A stretch of 64,000 nucleotides of DNA from Bacteroidota bacterium (GTDB lineage Bacteria > Bacteroidota > Bacteroidia > Chitinophagales > BACL12). Numbering within the stretch: position 1 is the first letter of the stretch; each line of letters begins with the position of its first letter. A program made the translations under genes and the position numbers. The stretch spans positions 146,185 through 210,184 of the forward strand of contig JADKEK010000010.1 of the NCBI GenBank assembly GCA_016718035.1, given 5' to 3'. The notes beneath the pieces were generated by a model. It searched no databases. It was not told where the DNA came from and saw nothing but the letters and a program-made list of their open reading frames with translations. Below are positions 1-7,170 of this stretch, one piece after another.

Positions 1-400
1 TAAAAATGGTGTCGGTGTTTTTTTGAGATGTAATTACGGCAATGGCTTCTTTGCCAATGGTAAATTGTTTAATCGCCACTCCGTTTACTTTTTCGAGAGC
101 AGCTAATTCATTATCGCTCAATACGCGACCTGTAACCATCATGCGGGTTTTATCTTTCAGCATGGCATCCAGTATCATAGCATCGGAGCCGTAGGTTGGG
201 GTAATATCAGATTCGGGATAAACATTTTCGTACGACTGAATAAGTTCATCTAACAACACTTTATAACTTTCATCAGCATAAATACTCAGGGTGCCTTTGT
301 TCAGGTTTTCTACATCCTTATCAAAAGATTTACTTTGACCGCAACCGGCGGCGAAGAGGGTTGCAGACAGCAGGAGCACTATGTATTTATTCGTTTTCAT
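1..400 (-). CDS. PstS-like substrate-binding lipoprotein (partial, C-terminus off the window)
   Basis: The reading frame opens at an ATG at 400 and runs off the left edge, so only about 133 N-terminal residues are present. It begins with a lipoprotein signal (MKTNKYIVLLLSATLFAAGC), followed by GTLSIYADESYKVLLDELIQ and YGSDAMILDAMLKDKTRM. This is the layout of PstS-type periplasmic phosphate-binding proteins (SBP-like fold with a phosphate-binding-loop-like start). It is the last visible gene of the exbB-exbD-exbD-tonB operon and overlaps the 83-residue membrane protein upstream by 14 nt, so translation is probably coupled. Such PstS-like proteins accompany TonB operons in many Bacteroidota, but I know of no proven role. 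The ligand cannot be read from this fragment. Confidence 0.75.
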   Translation of the reverse strand, partial: MKTNKYIVLLLSATLFAAGCGQSKSFDKDVENLNKGTLSIYADESYKVLLDELIQSYENVYPESDITPTYGSDAMILDAMLKDKTRMMVTGRVLSDNELAALEKVNGVAIKQFTIGKEAIAVITSQKNTDTIF

Positions 401-638
401 CTTGTTCGCTGATGTCCTCATTGTTACTCTTGTAGGCCTGATAAACCCGAAATAAACGCAACAGGCCATAAGCTATTAAAACAATACCCAGGGCGTTGGC
501 AAAATTTTTCGGAATATCTGCACCAAGTGTTTTGAGAATATCCGGATTGCTGAGTATGTAAATGCCCATAAACAAATAAGCTACAGAGGCTACCAGTTTA
601 AGTACGTTTACTACGCTGCTAATTTCGTATTTTCTCAT
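387..638 (-). CDS. small two-helix membrane protein of the TonB operon
   Basis: An 83-residue protein with two hydrophobic helices, roughly residues 10-30 (VNVLKLVASVAYLFMGIYIL) and 45-65 (ANALGIVLIAYGLLRLFRVY), and a charged acidic tail. No named domain is recognised. It lies 68 nt downstream of tonB and overlaps the following PstS-like lipoprotein gene by 14 nt, so it is very likely co-transcribed with the exb/ton genes. By position it could be an accessory inner-membrane factor of the energising complex or a partner of the lipoprotein. That is inference from context only. Confidence 0.7.
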   Translation of the reverse strand: MRKYEISSVVNVLKLVASVAYLFMGIYILSNPDILKTLGADIPKNFANALGIVLIAYGLLRLFRVYQAYKSNNEDISEQDENE

Positions 639-706
639 TTGGCTATAAAAATAAAACCATCTTTGGAATTACCCGCAGATGGTTTTATTAAATTTATGGT
701 TGGCGA

Positions 707-1555
707 TTAATCACCTAATGTAAACTTAACCGGAACGGTATACCAAACAGCGGCAGGTTTACCATTTTGGCGACCCGGTGTCCAGTTTGGCATTTCCTTC
801 ACAACGCGGAGTGCTTCCTCGTCGCAACCGGCTCCAATACTGCGCACAACGTGTGCCTGGCTAACTGCTCCTTTATCGTCTACAACGAATTTGATATACA
901 CGGTGCCTTCAATACCGTTATCACGCGCCATACGCGGATATTTGATGTTATCACCTAAATATTTATAAAGGTTTTTAACACCACCCGGATATTCCGGCAT
1001 TTGTTCAAGGAAATCGTACACTTTTTTCTCTTCAACAACTGGTTGTTGTACCACTTTTACTTCTTCAATAACGATATCAGCATCTTCATCACCTTCCTGA
1101 TTAACGGTAGAGATGTCGGCTTTGATTTCGTCAACCGAAATAACTTCATCTTCAGCTACTTCTTCATCTTTTTTCACAACCATCTCCACGAATTTCACGG
1201 TTGGGCGGACTGGTGGTGGTGGTGGCGGCGGAGGTGGAGGAGGAGGTGCTTCTTCATCCAGCGGAGGTGGTTCGGTTAAAGTAACCACGCGCTCAATAGC
1301 CACTTCGTCAGATTTTTTCTTCAAAAACCCCAAACCCACATAACTAAAGCCTGTAAGCACTGAGCTCAGGCAGAAAATGAAGATGAGTGCCTTTACTGTG
1401 TTTCTTTTAGTCAGATGACGTAAAAAGAACGCACCATAAGACTTGTTGCGATTGTCGAAAACAATCTCATCCATGGTTTGGTTTAAATACTTTTTATTAT
1501 CTTCCATAATCTCGGATAATTTTTTATTTGGATGCCTGTGGAACCGAAATTCCAT
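707..1555 (-). CDS. tonB: energy transducer TonB
   Basis: 282 residues. A Bacteroidota-type cytoplasmic N-terminus (DEIVFDNRNKSYGAFFLR) is followed by one membrane helix at about 55-78, then a proline stretch with 12 consecutive prolines (about 104-115), an acidic linker, and a TonB C-terminal domain from about 188 to 280 (YPGGVKNLYKYLGDNIKYP, then GTVYIKFVVDDKG). It spans the periplasm to couple the ExbB/ExbD proton channel to outer-membrane receptors such as the one encoded at 43130-45526. It lies 22 nt after the second exbD. A start at the second methionine (1507) would give a more typical N-terminus and cannot be excluded. The guanine-rich antisense strand over the proline tract creates false open frames. 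Confidence 0.95.
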   Translation of the reverse strand: MEFRFHRHPNKKLSEIMEDNKKYLNQTMDEIVFDNRNKSYGAFFLRHLTKRNTVKALIFIFCLSSVLTGFSYVGLGFLKKKSDEVAIERVVTLTEPPPLDEEAPPPPPPPPPPPPVRPTVKFVEMVVKKDEEVAEDEVISVDEIKADISTVNQEGDEDADIVIEEVKVVQQPVVEEKKVYDFLEQMPEYPGGVKNLYKYLGDNIKYPRMARDNGIEGTVYIKFVVDDKGAVSQAHVVRSIGAGCDEEALRVVKEMPNWTPGRQNGKPAAVWYTVPVKFTLGD

Positions 1556-1577
1556 AAAACATCTAAAAATTATTTAT

Positions 1578-2138
1578 TTATTGTGGTGTTGGCACGATAT
1601 CCAACTTTCCACCATTGGCAATTGCTTCCACTTCTAAATCGGCGATGTCCTGAATGGCATAGATTTTAGTATTCGTAATATCCATTTCATCGAGAATGTC
1701 CACCATATTTTTATAAGAAGCACCTTCGGTCATTTTAATGATAACAATCATTTTTTCCGGGTTACCATGTTTTCTGCCTACGTCTTTTTGTTTATCGTAT
1801 AAAACCTCTCTTACACCATCAGCAGCATAATTGGTGGTTTTCATATCATAAACAACCTGACCTTCGTAATACCAGATTTTATCGTCCTTATCTAACAATA
1901 AGTTGATTACCTGCGATTCCTTAACGTCGGTTTTCACCTGTTCGTCTTTTTTAGGCATATTCAGCTCCATGGCCACCGGCTTGTTCAGCGTGGTAGTCAA
2001 CATAAAGAAGGAAATCAACAGGAACGCCAAATCCACCATTGGGGTAAAATCGACCCTGGTTGACATTTTTTTGGAACGAACCTTGCCTTTCCCGTGCTTA
2101 CTGTGACTCCCTTTCTCGGGCGTTTGTATATCAGCCAT
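1578..2138 (-). CDS. exbD: biopolymer transporter ExbD/TolR (second copy)
   Basis: 186 residues. After a basic N-terminus there is one transmembrane helix carrying the proton-path aspartate (D36 in FTPMVDLAFLLISFFML), then a periplasmic domain with the family's NLLLDKDDKIWYY strand. ExbD subunits form the proton-conducting stator with ExbB and act on TonB. The gene starts 11 nt after the first exbD stop and precedes tonB by 22 nt. Two non-identical ExbD subunits per operon is the usual Bacteroidota arrangement. Confidence 0.93.
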   Translation of the reverse strand: MADIQTPEKGSHSKHGKGKVRSKKMSTRVDFTPMVDLAFLLISFFMLTTTLNKPVAMELNMPKKDEQVKTDVKESQVINLLLDKDDKIWYYEGQVVYDMKTTNYAADGVREVLYDKQKDVGRKHGNPEKMIVIIKMTEGASYKNMVDILDEMDITNTKIYAIQDIADLEVEAIANGGKLDIVPTPQ

Positions 2139-2149
2139 AGCTAGTTCTT

Positions 2150-2842
2150 TTATTTAGCAGGAGGTTCAGTGCCTGCTGCTTCAGCAGAAACCGGCCCTTC
2201 GAGCGATGTGATTAAATTAAATGTATGAATGTTGACAGGTTCTTCAGTCAGAATTTTGATTACTTCCTGCACAGCTTGAACATTCGTGGTTTTATCGCCT
2301 TTAATGGCAACCCTGATGTCTTCGCGGTCAGTAGCCCCTGATTCTTGTTTGTCTAAACGGTCGGCCCAACGTGCGGATTGTATCCAGTCGCGCAATTGGT
2401 TGTTGGCCGAATCGATAGGCACACCTGAAAAATCTTTCAACGACCCCAAATCGGCAGCAGGAATATTCAATATTTCAGGCAATTGGCTAATATCATAACC
2501 ATAAACCGGTAAATTGATAAAGTTGGCGATTTGTTGATCGGTTAATTTTTCAAGAGCAGGGTAGGTTTTACTATAGCGTTGTTTAAGATTTTGAAGCGTA
2601 GCTACTTTTACTTTCGGATTTTCTACCGAAAAGTAAATCATACCTTCTTTATCTACAGTAATAACCATCATATTATCCGGAACGGGTATTTCCGACGCGG
2701 AGGTAGGCATATCGATAACGACAGGCGTTGCCGGGCGGAATTTTGCCGTAAGGATGAAGAACGTCAACAGCAGGAACGACACGTCCGTCATGGCGGTCAT
2801 ATCCACTATGGTGCTACTGCGTTTTACTTTTATTTTAGGCAT
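2150..2842 (-). CDS. exbD: biopolymer transporter ExbD/TolR (first copy)
   Basis: 230 residues with one N-terminal membrane helix containing the conserved aspartate D20 (MTDVSFLLLTFFILTAKFR) and a periplasmic domain. It is longer than the downstream copy because of an insertion between about residues 80 and 150. The C-terminal part (TTNVQAVQEVIKILTEEPVN) matches the ExbD pattern. It lies 38 nt after exbB and 11 nt before the second exbD. The two copies differ in length and sequence, so a heteromeric stator is likely. Confidence 0.92.
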   Translation of the reverse strand: MPKIKVKRSSTIVDMTAMTDVSFLLLTFFILTAKFRPATPVVIDMPTSASEIPVPDNMMVITVDKEGMIYFSVENPKVKVATLQNLKQRYSKTYPALEKLTDQQIANFINLPVYGYDISQLPEILNIPAADLGSLKDFSGVPIDSANNQLRDWIQSARWADRLDKQESGATDREDIRVAIKGDKTTNVQAVQEVIKILTEEPVNIHTFNLITSLEGPVSAEAAGTEPPAK

Positions 2843-2880
2843 CGTTATTTCGTTTTGAAACGTGCACTGAATTTAGTGAA

Positions 2881-3687
2881 TTATTTCTCTGTTGCAGAGA
2901 AGGTTTGTGTGATTGTGAAACCAACTTCGTCAATTCCGTAAGTCAACTTATCGATCATTCCTGTAAAAATGTTATAGAAAATGATGGCGAAAGCTGAAGT
3001 TCCGATACCGATTGCAGTATTTACAAGTGCTTCTGAGATACCGGCAGATAATGCGGTAGGGTCAGGAGTACCTTCAGTAGCAAGGGCAGAGAACGCACGA
3101 ATCATACCCAATACCGTTCCGAGGAGGGCGATGAGTGTTCCGATAGAGGCGATAGTTGCCAAAATTGGAAGGTGTTTTTCTAAAGCCGGCATTTCTAATG
3201 ATGTAGCTTCTTCAACTTCTTTTGAAATGTTTAACACTTTTTGCTCAGTGGTTAACACATTGTCTGCTTTCATTTCTGCGTATTTATGTAAACCTGCGTT
3301 TACAACATTAGCTACAGAACCTTTCTGACGGTCGCACTCTTTTAATGCAGCGTCAATGTCTTTATTGGTAAGATGGTATTTCACCTTTTGTAAAAAAGCC
3401 TGAATTGAACCGTTACCTTTTGCTTTGGTGATAGTGAGCATACGTTCAACTGCAAAAACGCAAACCGTAAGGAATAACGCTAATAATACAGGAACGATGA
3501 AACCCCCTTCGTGCACTAATGCAAGGTAGTTGCCCGGTTTTGGGTGACCGTCTTCCGTAAAGTTGGCTTTGTCACCTGCTACGAAGACATAAAATAAAAT
3601 ACCTATCACAAGATTAATTGCGATAACCAAGATTCCAAGACTGTTTACAGTGGTCTTTTTTGTTGTTTTTGCTGCTGATTGAGCCAT
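2881..3687 (-). CDS. exbB: MotA/TolQ/ExbB proton channel family protein
   Basis: 268 residues with four hydrophobic segments (about 17-40, 60-80, 170-195 and 215-240). The last two carry the ExbB/TolQ signature: ATIASIGTLIALLGTVLGMI and ALVNTAIGIGTSAFAIIFY. It forms the inner-membrane proton channel that powers TonB. It is the first gene of the operon, with a -7 box at 3729-3736 giving a leader of about 35 nt. The extra N-terminal helix relative to E. coli ExbB is common in Bacteroidota. Confidence 0.94.
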   Translation of the reverse strand: MAQSAAKTTKKTTVNSLGILVIAINLVIGILFYVFVAGDKANFTEDGHPKPGNYLALVHEGGFIVPVLLALFLTVCVFAVERMLTITKAKGNGSIQAFLQKVKYHLTNKDIDAALKECDRQKGSVANVVNAGLHKYAEMKADNVLTTEQKVLNISKEVEEATSLEMPALEKHLPILATIASIGTLIALLGTVLGMIRAFSALATEGTPDPTALSAGISEALVNTAIGIGTSAFAIIFYNIFTGMIDKLTYGIDEVGFTITQTFSATEK

Positions 3688-3728
3688 AAGGTTAATTTTA
3701 ATTTCCTTTTAATAAATGTTATAGTGGG

Positions 3729-3736
3729 CAAATATA
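3729..3736 (-). promoter_or_regulatory. Bacteroidota -7 box for the exb/ton operon
   Basis: Read on the minus strand this is TATATTTG, a perfect match to TAnnTTTG, 42 nt before the exbB start codon. No convincing -33 TTG was found at the usual spacing. Confidence 0.5.
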
Positions 3737-3938
3737 GATTAATTTTTAAAAAAAGCGTTTTGCAATTAACGTTTTTAAAATTTCACTTTATTATTTTTAT
3801 GTTAACCGCAAAGTCGCCAAATTGTTGTATTGCCGCAATTTAAGTATAAACTCATGCCCCAATTGCTTTGGTATATTGGCCTGGCTGTTTTACACAAATT
3901 TGACAATAACCCATTGAAAATCAAGCCTCACGGCCGGT

Positions 3939-3968
3939 TTTGTCGAACAGTGGGCTCAATTTGTCGAA
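3939..3968 (+). promoter_or_regulatory. direct repeat TTTGTCGAA x2, candidate regulator site
   Basis: The 9-mer TTTGTCGAA occurs at 3939-3947 and 3960-3968, exactly 21 bp apart (two helical turns), ending 40 nt before the start of the LytS/LytTR pair. LytTR regulators bind paired 9-bp direct repeats with about this spacing, so autoregulation is a reasonable hypothesis. The match to the published LytTR consensus is only partial. Confidence 0.4.
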
Positions 3969-3996
3969 AAAAGAAACGGCCTTGCCATAAACTTTA

Positions 3997-4004
3997 CAAC
4001 TTTG
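3997..4004 (+). promoter_or_regulatory. near-consensus -7 box before the two-component genes
   Basis: CAACTTTG matches TAnnTTTG with one mismatch. It ends 4 nt before the ATG at 4009, so the transcript would be leaderless or nearly so. The paired repeats at 3939-3968 lie just upstream, where an activator would bind. Confidence 0.4.
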
Positions 4005-4008
4005 CACT

Positions 4009-5085
4009 ATGAGCATAGGTTTAACAAAAGTGAATAAAATGTTCAAATCGCCTTCATGGCGTATTTTCTTACATGTGGCATTCTGGCTGTTTTACCTGTC
4101 GTTGCCTTTTTATGCGTATTTGGAGGCTAGTCCTTCGAAATATGCCTATCTCATACTCATTTTGGTCAATTTGGCTTATTTACCCTTTTATTATACCCTG
4201 GCTTATGTGATCATTCCCCGGTATTTTAACAAACGCAAATGGCTGTACTTTGTGGTATATACCCTTGCCAGTTATATTTTGTTTGTATGGGTGTGCAAGG
4301 GGATTGAAATGGCCTTTTTCGACAGGTTAATTTATGAAAAGGAGATTACCGATTTCAAAAAAGAAATTGACAGTCCGCTGTTAGATGGTTTTGAGCTGCT
4401 GAGAATGGTATTTGTTACCATTATTCCATTAAGTATCATGCTTATGCGCCAATTTATGCGCGTGTATGTGGAGCGAACAGAATTAATAAAAACCAATACT
4501 GAGTTGGAATTAAATTTTCTCAAATCGCAAATCAACCCGCATTTTTTGTTTAATACCTTAAATAATATTTATTCTTTATCGCTGCAAAAATCGGATAAGT
4601 CGCCGGAAATGATTTTAAAGTTGAGCGATTTAATGCGGTATATGTTATATGATTGTAATGTGCAGCGCGTTGACCTGGAAAGAGAAGTGCAATTTTTACA
4701 AGATTATATCGACCTGGAAAAAATTCGTCACGGCGATAAGGCTACAATCAATTTTACGGTTACCGGTGTAACGCACGAAAAAAAGGTGCCGCCTTTATTA
4801 TTAATCCCGTTTGTAGAAAATGCATTTAAACACGGCATAAATGCGCAATTGGGAAATGCATGGGTGCGTATTGATTTGCGGTTGGATGACCACCAACATG
4901 ATTTTATTTTTATAATTGAAAATAATAAACCCTCGAGCGAAGAAAAACTCAATCACAAAAACGGTGGGATAGGTATTTTGAATGCGCAAAAAAGATTACA
5001 CATGTTATATCCTGAAGCACATACTTTATTTATCCGTGAAAATGAATCAACTTATATCATTGAACTACGAATACCTAAATTATGA
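4009..5085 (+). CDS. LytS/YehU-type sensor histidine kinase
   Basis: 358 residues. Four membrane helices (about 17-38, 45-69, 78-100 and 127-146) precede a His_kinase domain with the LytS-family motif SQINPHFLFNTLNNIYSL (phosphoacceptor H178) and a HATPase domain with an N-box near 268-276 (PFVENAFKHG) and a G-box near 328-332 (NGGIGILNAQ). There is no large extracellular sensor domain, so the signal is probably sensed within the membrane. The stop overlaps the start of the response regulator by 4 nt (ATGA), the usual arrangement for LytS/LytTR partners. A start at M11 is possible but less well placed relative to the near-consensus -7 box at 3997-4004. Confidence 0.93.
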   Translation: MSIGLTKVNKMFKSPSWRIFLHVAFWLFYLSLPFYAYLEASPSKYAYLILILVNLAYLPFYYTLAYVIIPRYFNKRKWLYFVVYTLASYILFVWVCKGIEMAFFDRLIYEKEITDFKKEIDSPLLDGFELLRMVFVTIIPLSIMLMRQFMRVYVERTELIKTNTELELNFLKSQINPHFLFNTLNNIYSLSLQKSDKSPEMILKLSDLMRYMLYDCNVQRVDLEREVQFLQDYIDLEKIRHGDKATINFTVTGVTHEKKVPPLLLIPFVENAFKHGINAQLGNAWVRIDLRLDDHQHDFIFIIENNKPSSEEKLNHKNGGIGILNAQKRLHMLYPEAHTLFIRENESTYIIELRIPKL

Positions 5086-5825
5086 GTCAAAAAATAAACT
5101 GCCTGATTGTTGATGATGAACCTTTGGCACAACAGGTAATAGAAACATATATTCAAAAAATGCCGTCGCTGGTGTTGGTGGGCAAATGTGATAATGCGAT
5201 GGAAGCGTATGAAGTATTACACAACGAAAAAATTGATGTCATGTTTTTAGATATTCAGATGCCGGTAATTACAGGTGTTGAATTTTTGCGAACATTACAA
5301 AATCCACCGGCGGTAATTTTTACTACTGCTTATCCTGATTTTGCTATGGAAGGGTATGATTTAAATATTACCGATTATTTATTAAAACCCGTTTCTTTTG
5401 AACGATTTTTAAAGGCGGTGAACAAAGCAACCGAACATATTGCATTGCAACAACAATCGGCACAGGAAAATGATGCAACGGCAACCGACTATTTTTTTGT
5501 GAAAGAAGACAGTAAGTTGGTGAAAATCAATTTTTCGGATATTGACCATATTGAATGTATGAAAGATTACGCAAAAATTTTCACCAAACAACGTATGATA
5601 GTTACACATCACACCATGAAACGATTTGAGGAAGTTTTACCGCCACTACAATTTGTCCGCATCCATCGAAGCTATATCGTAAACATCCCTTCCATTCAAT
5701 CCATTTTTGGCAATATAGTTGAAACACCTAAAGGTAAATTACCCATTGGTGCAAATTATAAAGATGAATTAATGAAAGTGGTTTCGGGGGGGGGTGAGTT
5801 AAATGAAGCTAAATTTATATGTTGA
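5082..5825 (+). CDS. LytTR-family response regulator
   Basis: 247 residues. Receiver domain with acidic pair D11/D12, phosphoacceptor D57 (VMFLDIQMP) and K102 (YLLKPVS), then a LytTR DNA-binding domain from about 135 to 235 (FFVKEDSKLVKINF, then FVRIHRSYIVN). It would bind direct repeats like those at 3939-3968. It is translationally coupled to the kinase. The last 15 or so codons follow a nine-guanine run at 5786-5794. A gain or loss of one G ends the protein within a few codons, so the tail after KVVSGGG may vary or be a sequencing error. Confidence 0.93.
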   Translation: MSQKINCLIVDDEPLAQQVIETYIQKMPSLVLVGKCDNAMEAYEVLHNEKIDVMFLDIQMPVITGVEFLRTLQNPPAVIFTTAYPDFAMEGYDLNITDYLLKPVSFERFLKAVNKATEHIALQQQSAQENDATATDYFFVKEDSKLVKINFSDIDHIECMKDYAKIFTKQRMIVTHHTMKRFEEVLPPLQFVRIHRSYIVNIPSIQSIFGNIVETPKGKLPIGANYKDELMKVVSGGGELNEAKFIC

Positions 5826-5941
5826 ACAAAATAGATTTATTTAAATTAATTTTAAAGACATGCAATTGATGACAAATTAAATTGAAATGCTAAAATCCAT
5901 TTTTAAATATTTCCCAAAACAACCGATACACTAAGGCCAAA

Positions 5942-6031
5942 ATGTATTGGCAAAGTTTGCTTTATCTTTTTGCCTGCGTGCTGTTATGGGAGGCGATGGT
6001 TGACGTAAACCGGAGGAAGGGCAAAAAATGA
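5942..6031 (+). CDS. possible 29-residue single-helix protein
   Basis: A short frame encoding MYWQSLLYLFACVLLWEAM followed by VDVNRRKGKK. The hydrophobic first half and basic tail look like a one-helix membrane peptide with its C-terminus in the cytoplasm. No close promoter match was found. It lies in the gap between the LytTR regulator and a small barrel protein. The bias toward a plausible helix with a positive-inside tail is the only evidence that it is real. Confidence 0.3.
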   Translation: MYWQSLLYLFACVLLWEAMVDVNRRKGKK

Positions 6032-6093
6032 ATTTTCCCCCAAATAATTTGCACAGCCATTTTATTTTTACTCTATTTGTCCAAAAAACAGAC

Positions 6094-6561
6094 ATGAAGC
6101 GACTACTACTATTATTGATTTTAGCTTGTACCCTGCAAATTGGTAAGGCTCAGGTAAATGACCATGCCATTGGTGTTAGGGGTGGTTTTGGAGGTGGGAT
6201 AACCTACCAACATGGATTGAGTGATATTAACAGGGCTGAGATTATTGGCGGGTTTGGAGTAAACAACGATGCGCTTAGTTTGAGGGCAGCGCTGGCGTAC
6301 CAATGGGTGTTTGATATTGGGGTTGGTTTAAACGTTTACGCGGGCCCCTCGGCAACGGTTGGGGCGCAGTTTTTTGATACGCCTGTTGGCAACGCGGAAG
6401 ATGGATTATTTATGTTATTAGGTGGCCAGTTGGGTATTGATTATAATTTCCAGGAATTTCCGGTTATGCTTTCTATAGATATTATGCCACAGGTGGGTGT
6501 ATTAAACAGCAATCAGGATTTTTATATTGACCCTGCTTTTGCCATCAGATATGTATTTTAA
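6094..6561 (+). CDS. small outer-membrane beta-barrel protein
   Basis: 155 residues from the ATG at 6094, chosen because it begins a clean signal peptide (MKRLLLLLILACTLQIGKAQ). The open frame extends upstream to 6028, but that extension would hide the signal. The mature part is built of alternating glycine/aromatic strands (GGFGGGITYQHG, ALAYQWVFDIGVGLNVYAGP) and ends in an aromatic strand AIRYVF, typical of an outer-membrane barrel of about 8 strands. The function is unknown. A rho-independent terminator follows at 6583-6618. Confidence 0.75.
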   Translation: MKRLLLLLILACTLQIGKAQVNDHAIGVRGGFGGGITYQHGLSDINRAEIIGGFGVNNDALSLRAALAYQWVFDIGVGLNVYAGPSATVGAQFFDTPVGNAEDGLFMLLGGQLGIDYNFQEFPVMLSIDIMPQVGVLNSNQDFYIDPAFAIRYVF

Positions 6562-6582
6562 TTAATAGTAAAAATATTATAG

Positions 6583-6618
6583 AAGGTGAATGATAGCAAT
6601 ATGGTTCACCTTTTTTTT
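6583..6618 (+). terminator. rho-independent terminator
   Basis: Stem AAGGTGAA (6583-6590) pairs with TTCACCTT (6605-6612), followed by a T-run. It ends the small barrel gene. The T-run overlaps the stop codon of the convergent hemJ. Confidence 0.8.
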
Positions 6619-7153
6619 ATGCTTCGCGTTTGCGTTTGTAAATTTTTACGGCAATCATCATAATTACTGCCAGCAACAATAATCCGAGAAGACCGTACAA
6701 CATGTTTGCCGTATTTTTTAATTCGATTAGAAATACAATGGCAACCAGAAAAATAGTGGCTAACTCGTTAAATAATCGCAATTGTTGTGAGCTGAGTTTT
6801 GATGTTTGTTTGCTTAAACGTTTTTGAATGCGCAGACAACTAAAGTGATAAGCGATGATGCATACGATAAAAAATAATTTCATGTGCATCCAACCTTCTT
6901 GCAAAAACTGCTGATTAAAATACAATAAACTACTGCCGGTTATTACTACTAAAATCATGGACGGTGTGCCAATAATAGACATGAGGCGGCGTTCCATAAT
7001 GATGAATTGTGTTGCGAGTATCGATTTGTCGGGTTCGTTGCGCTGCAAAGCTTCGGTGTGATAAATATATAAGCGCACAATATAAAATAACGCTGCAAAC
7101 CAGGTTACAATAAAAATAATATGTGCTGCAACAAAATAACTGTAATAAGCCAT
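6617..7153 (-). CDS. hemJ: protoporphyrinogen IX oxidase HemJ (CopD family)
   Basis: 178 residues, membrane protein with five hydrophobic helices. The N-terminal motif AAHIIFIVTWFAALFYIVRL carries the conserved histidine (H11) of HemJ, and MHMKLFFIVCIIAYH carries the conserved lysine. HemJ oxidises protoporphyrinogen IX to protoporphyrin IX in haem synthesis when HemG/HemY are absent. Length matches the family. It follows the T9SS type-B protein gene by 17 nt on the same strand, but that upstream gene is functionally unrelated. Confidence 0.85.
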   Translation of the reverse strand: MAYYSYFVAAHIIFIVTWFAALFYIVRLYIYHTEALQRNEPDKSILATQFIIMERRLMSIIGTPSMILVVITGSSLLYFNQQFLQEGWMHMKLFFIVCIIAYHFSCLRIQKRLSKQTSKLSSQQLRLFNELATIFLVAIVFLIELKNTANMLYGLLGLLLLAVIMMIAVKIYKRKREA

Positions 7154-7170
7154 GCCTTTGGATTGAGTAA

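Noticed and set aside
1113..1343. Glycine-rich open frame on the plus strand
   Set aside because: It is the antisense of the tonB proline tract; no start context and no family resemblance.
3830..4012. 60-codon frame before the two-component genes
   Set aside because: It spans the direct repeats and near-consensus -7 box, has atypical composition, and ends at the start of the kinase gene.
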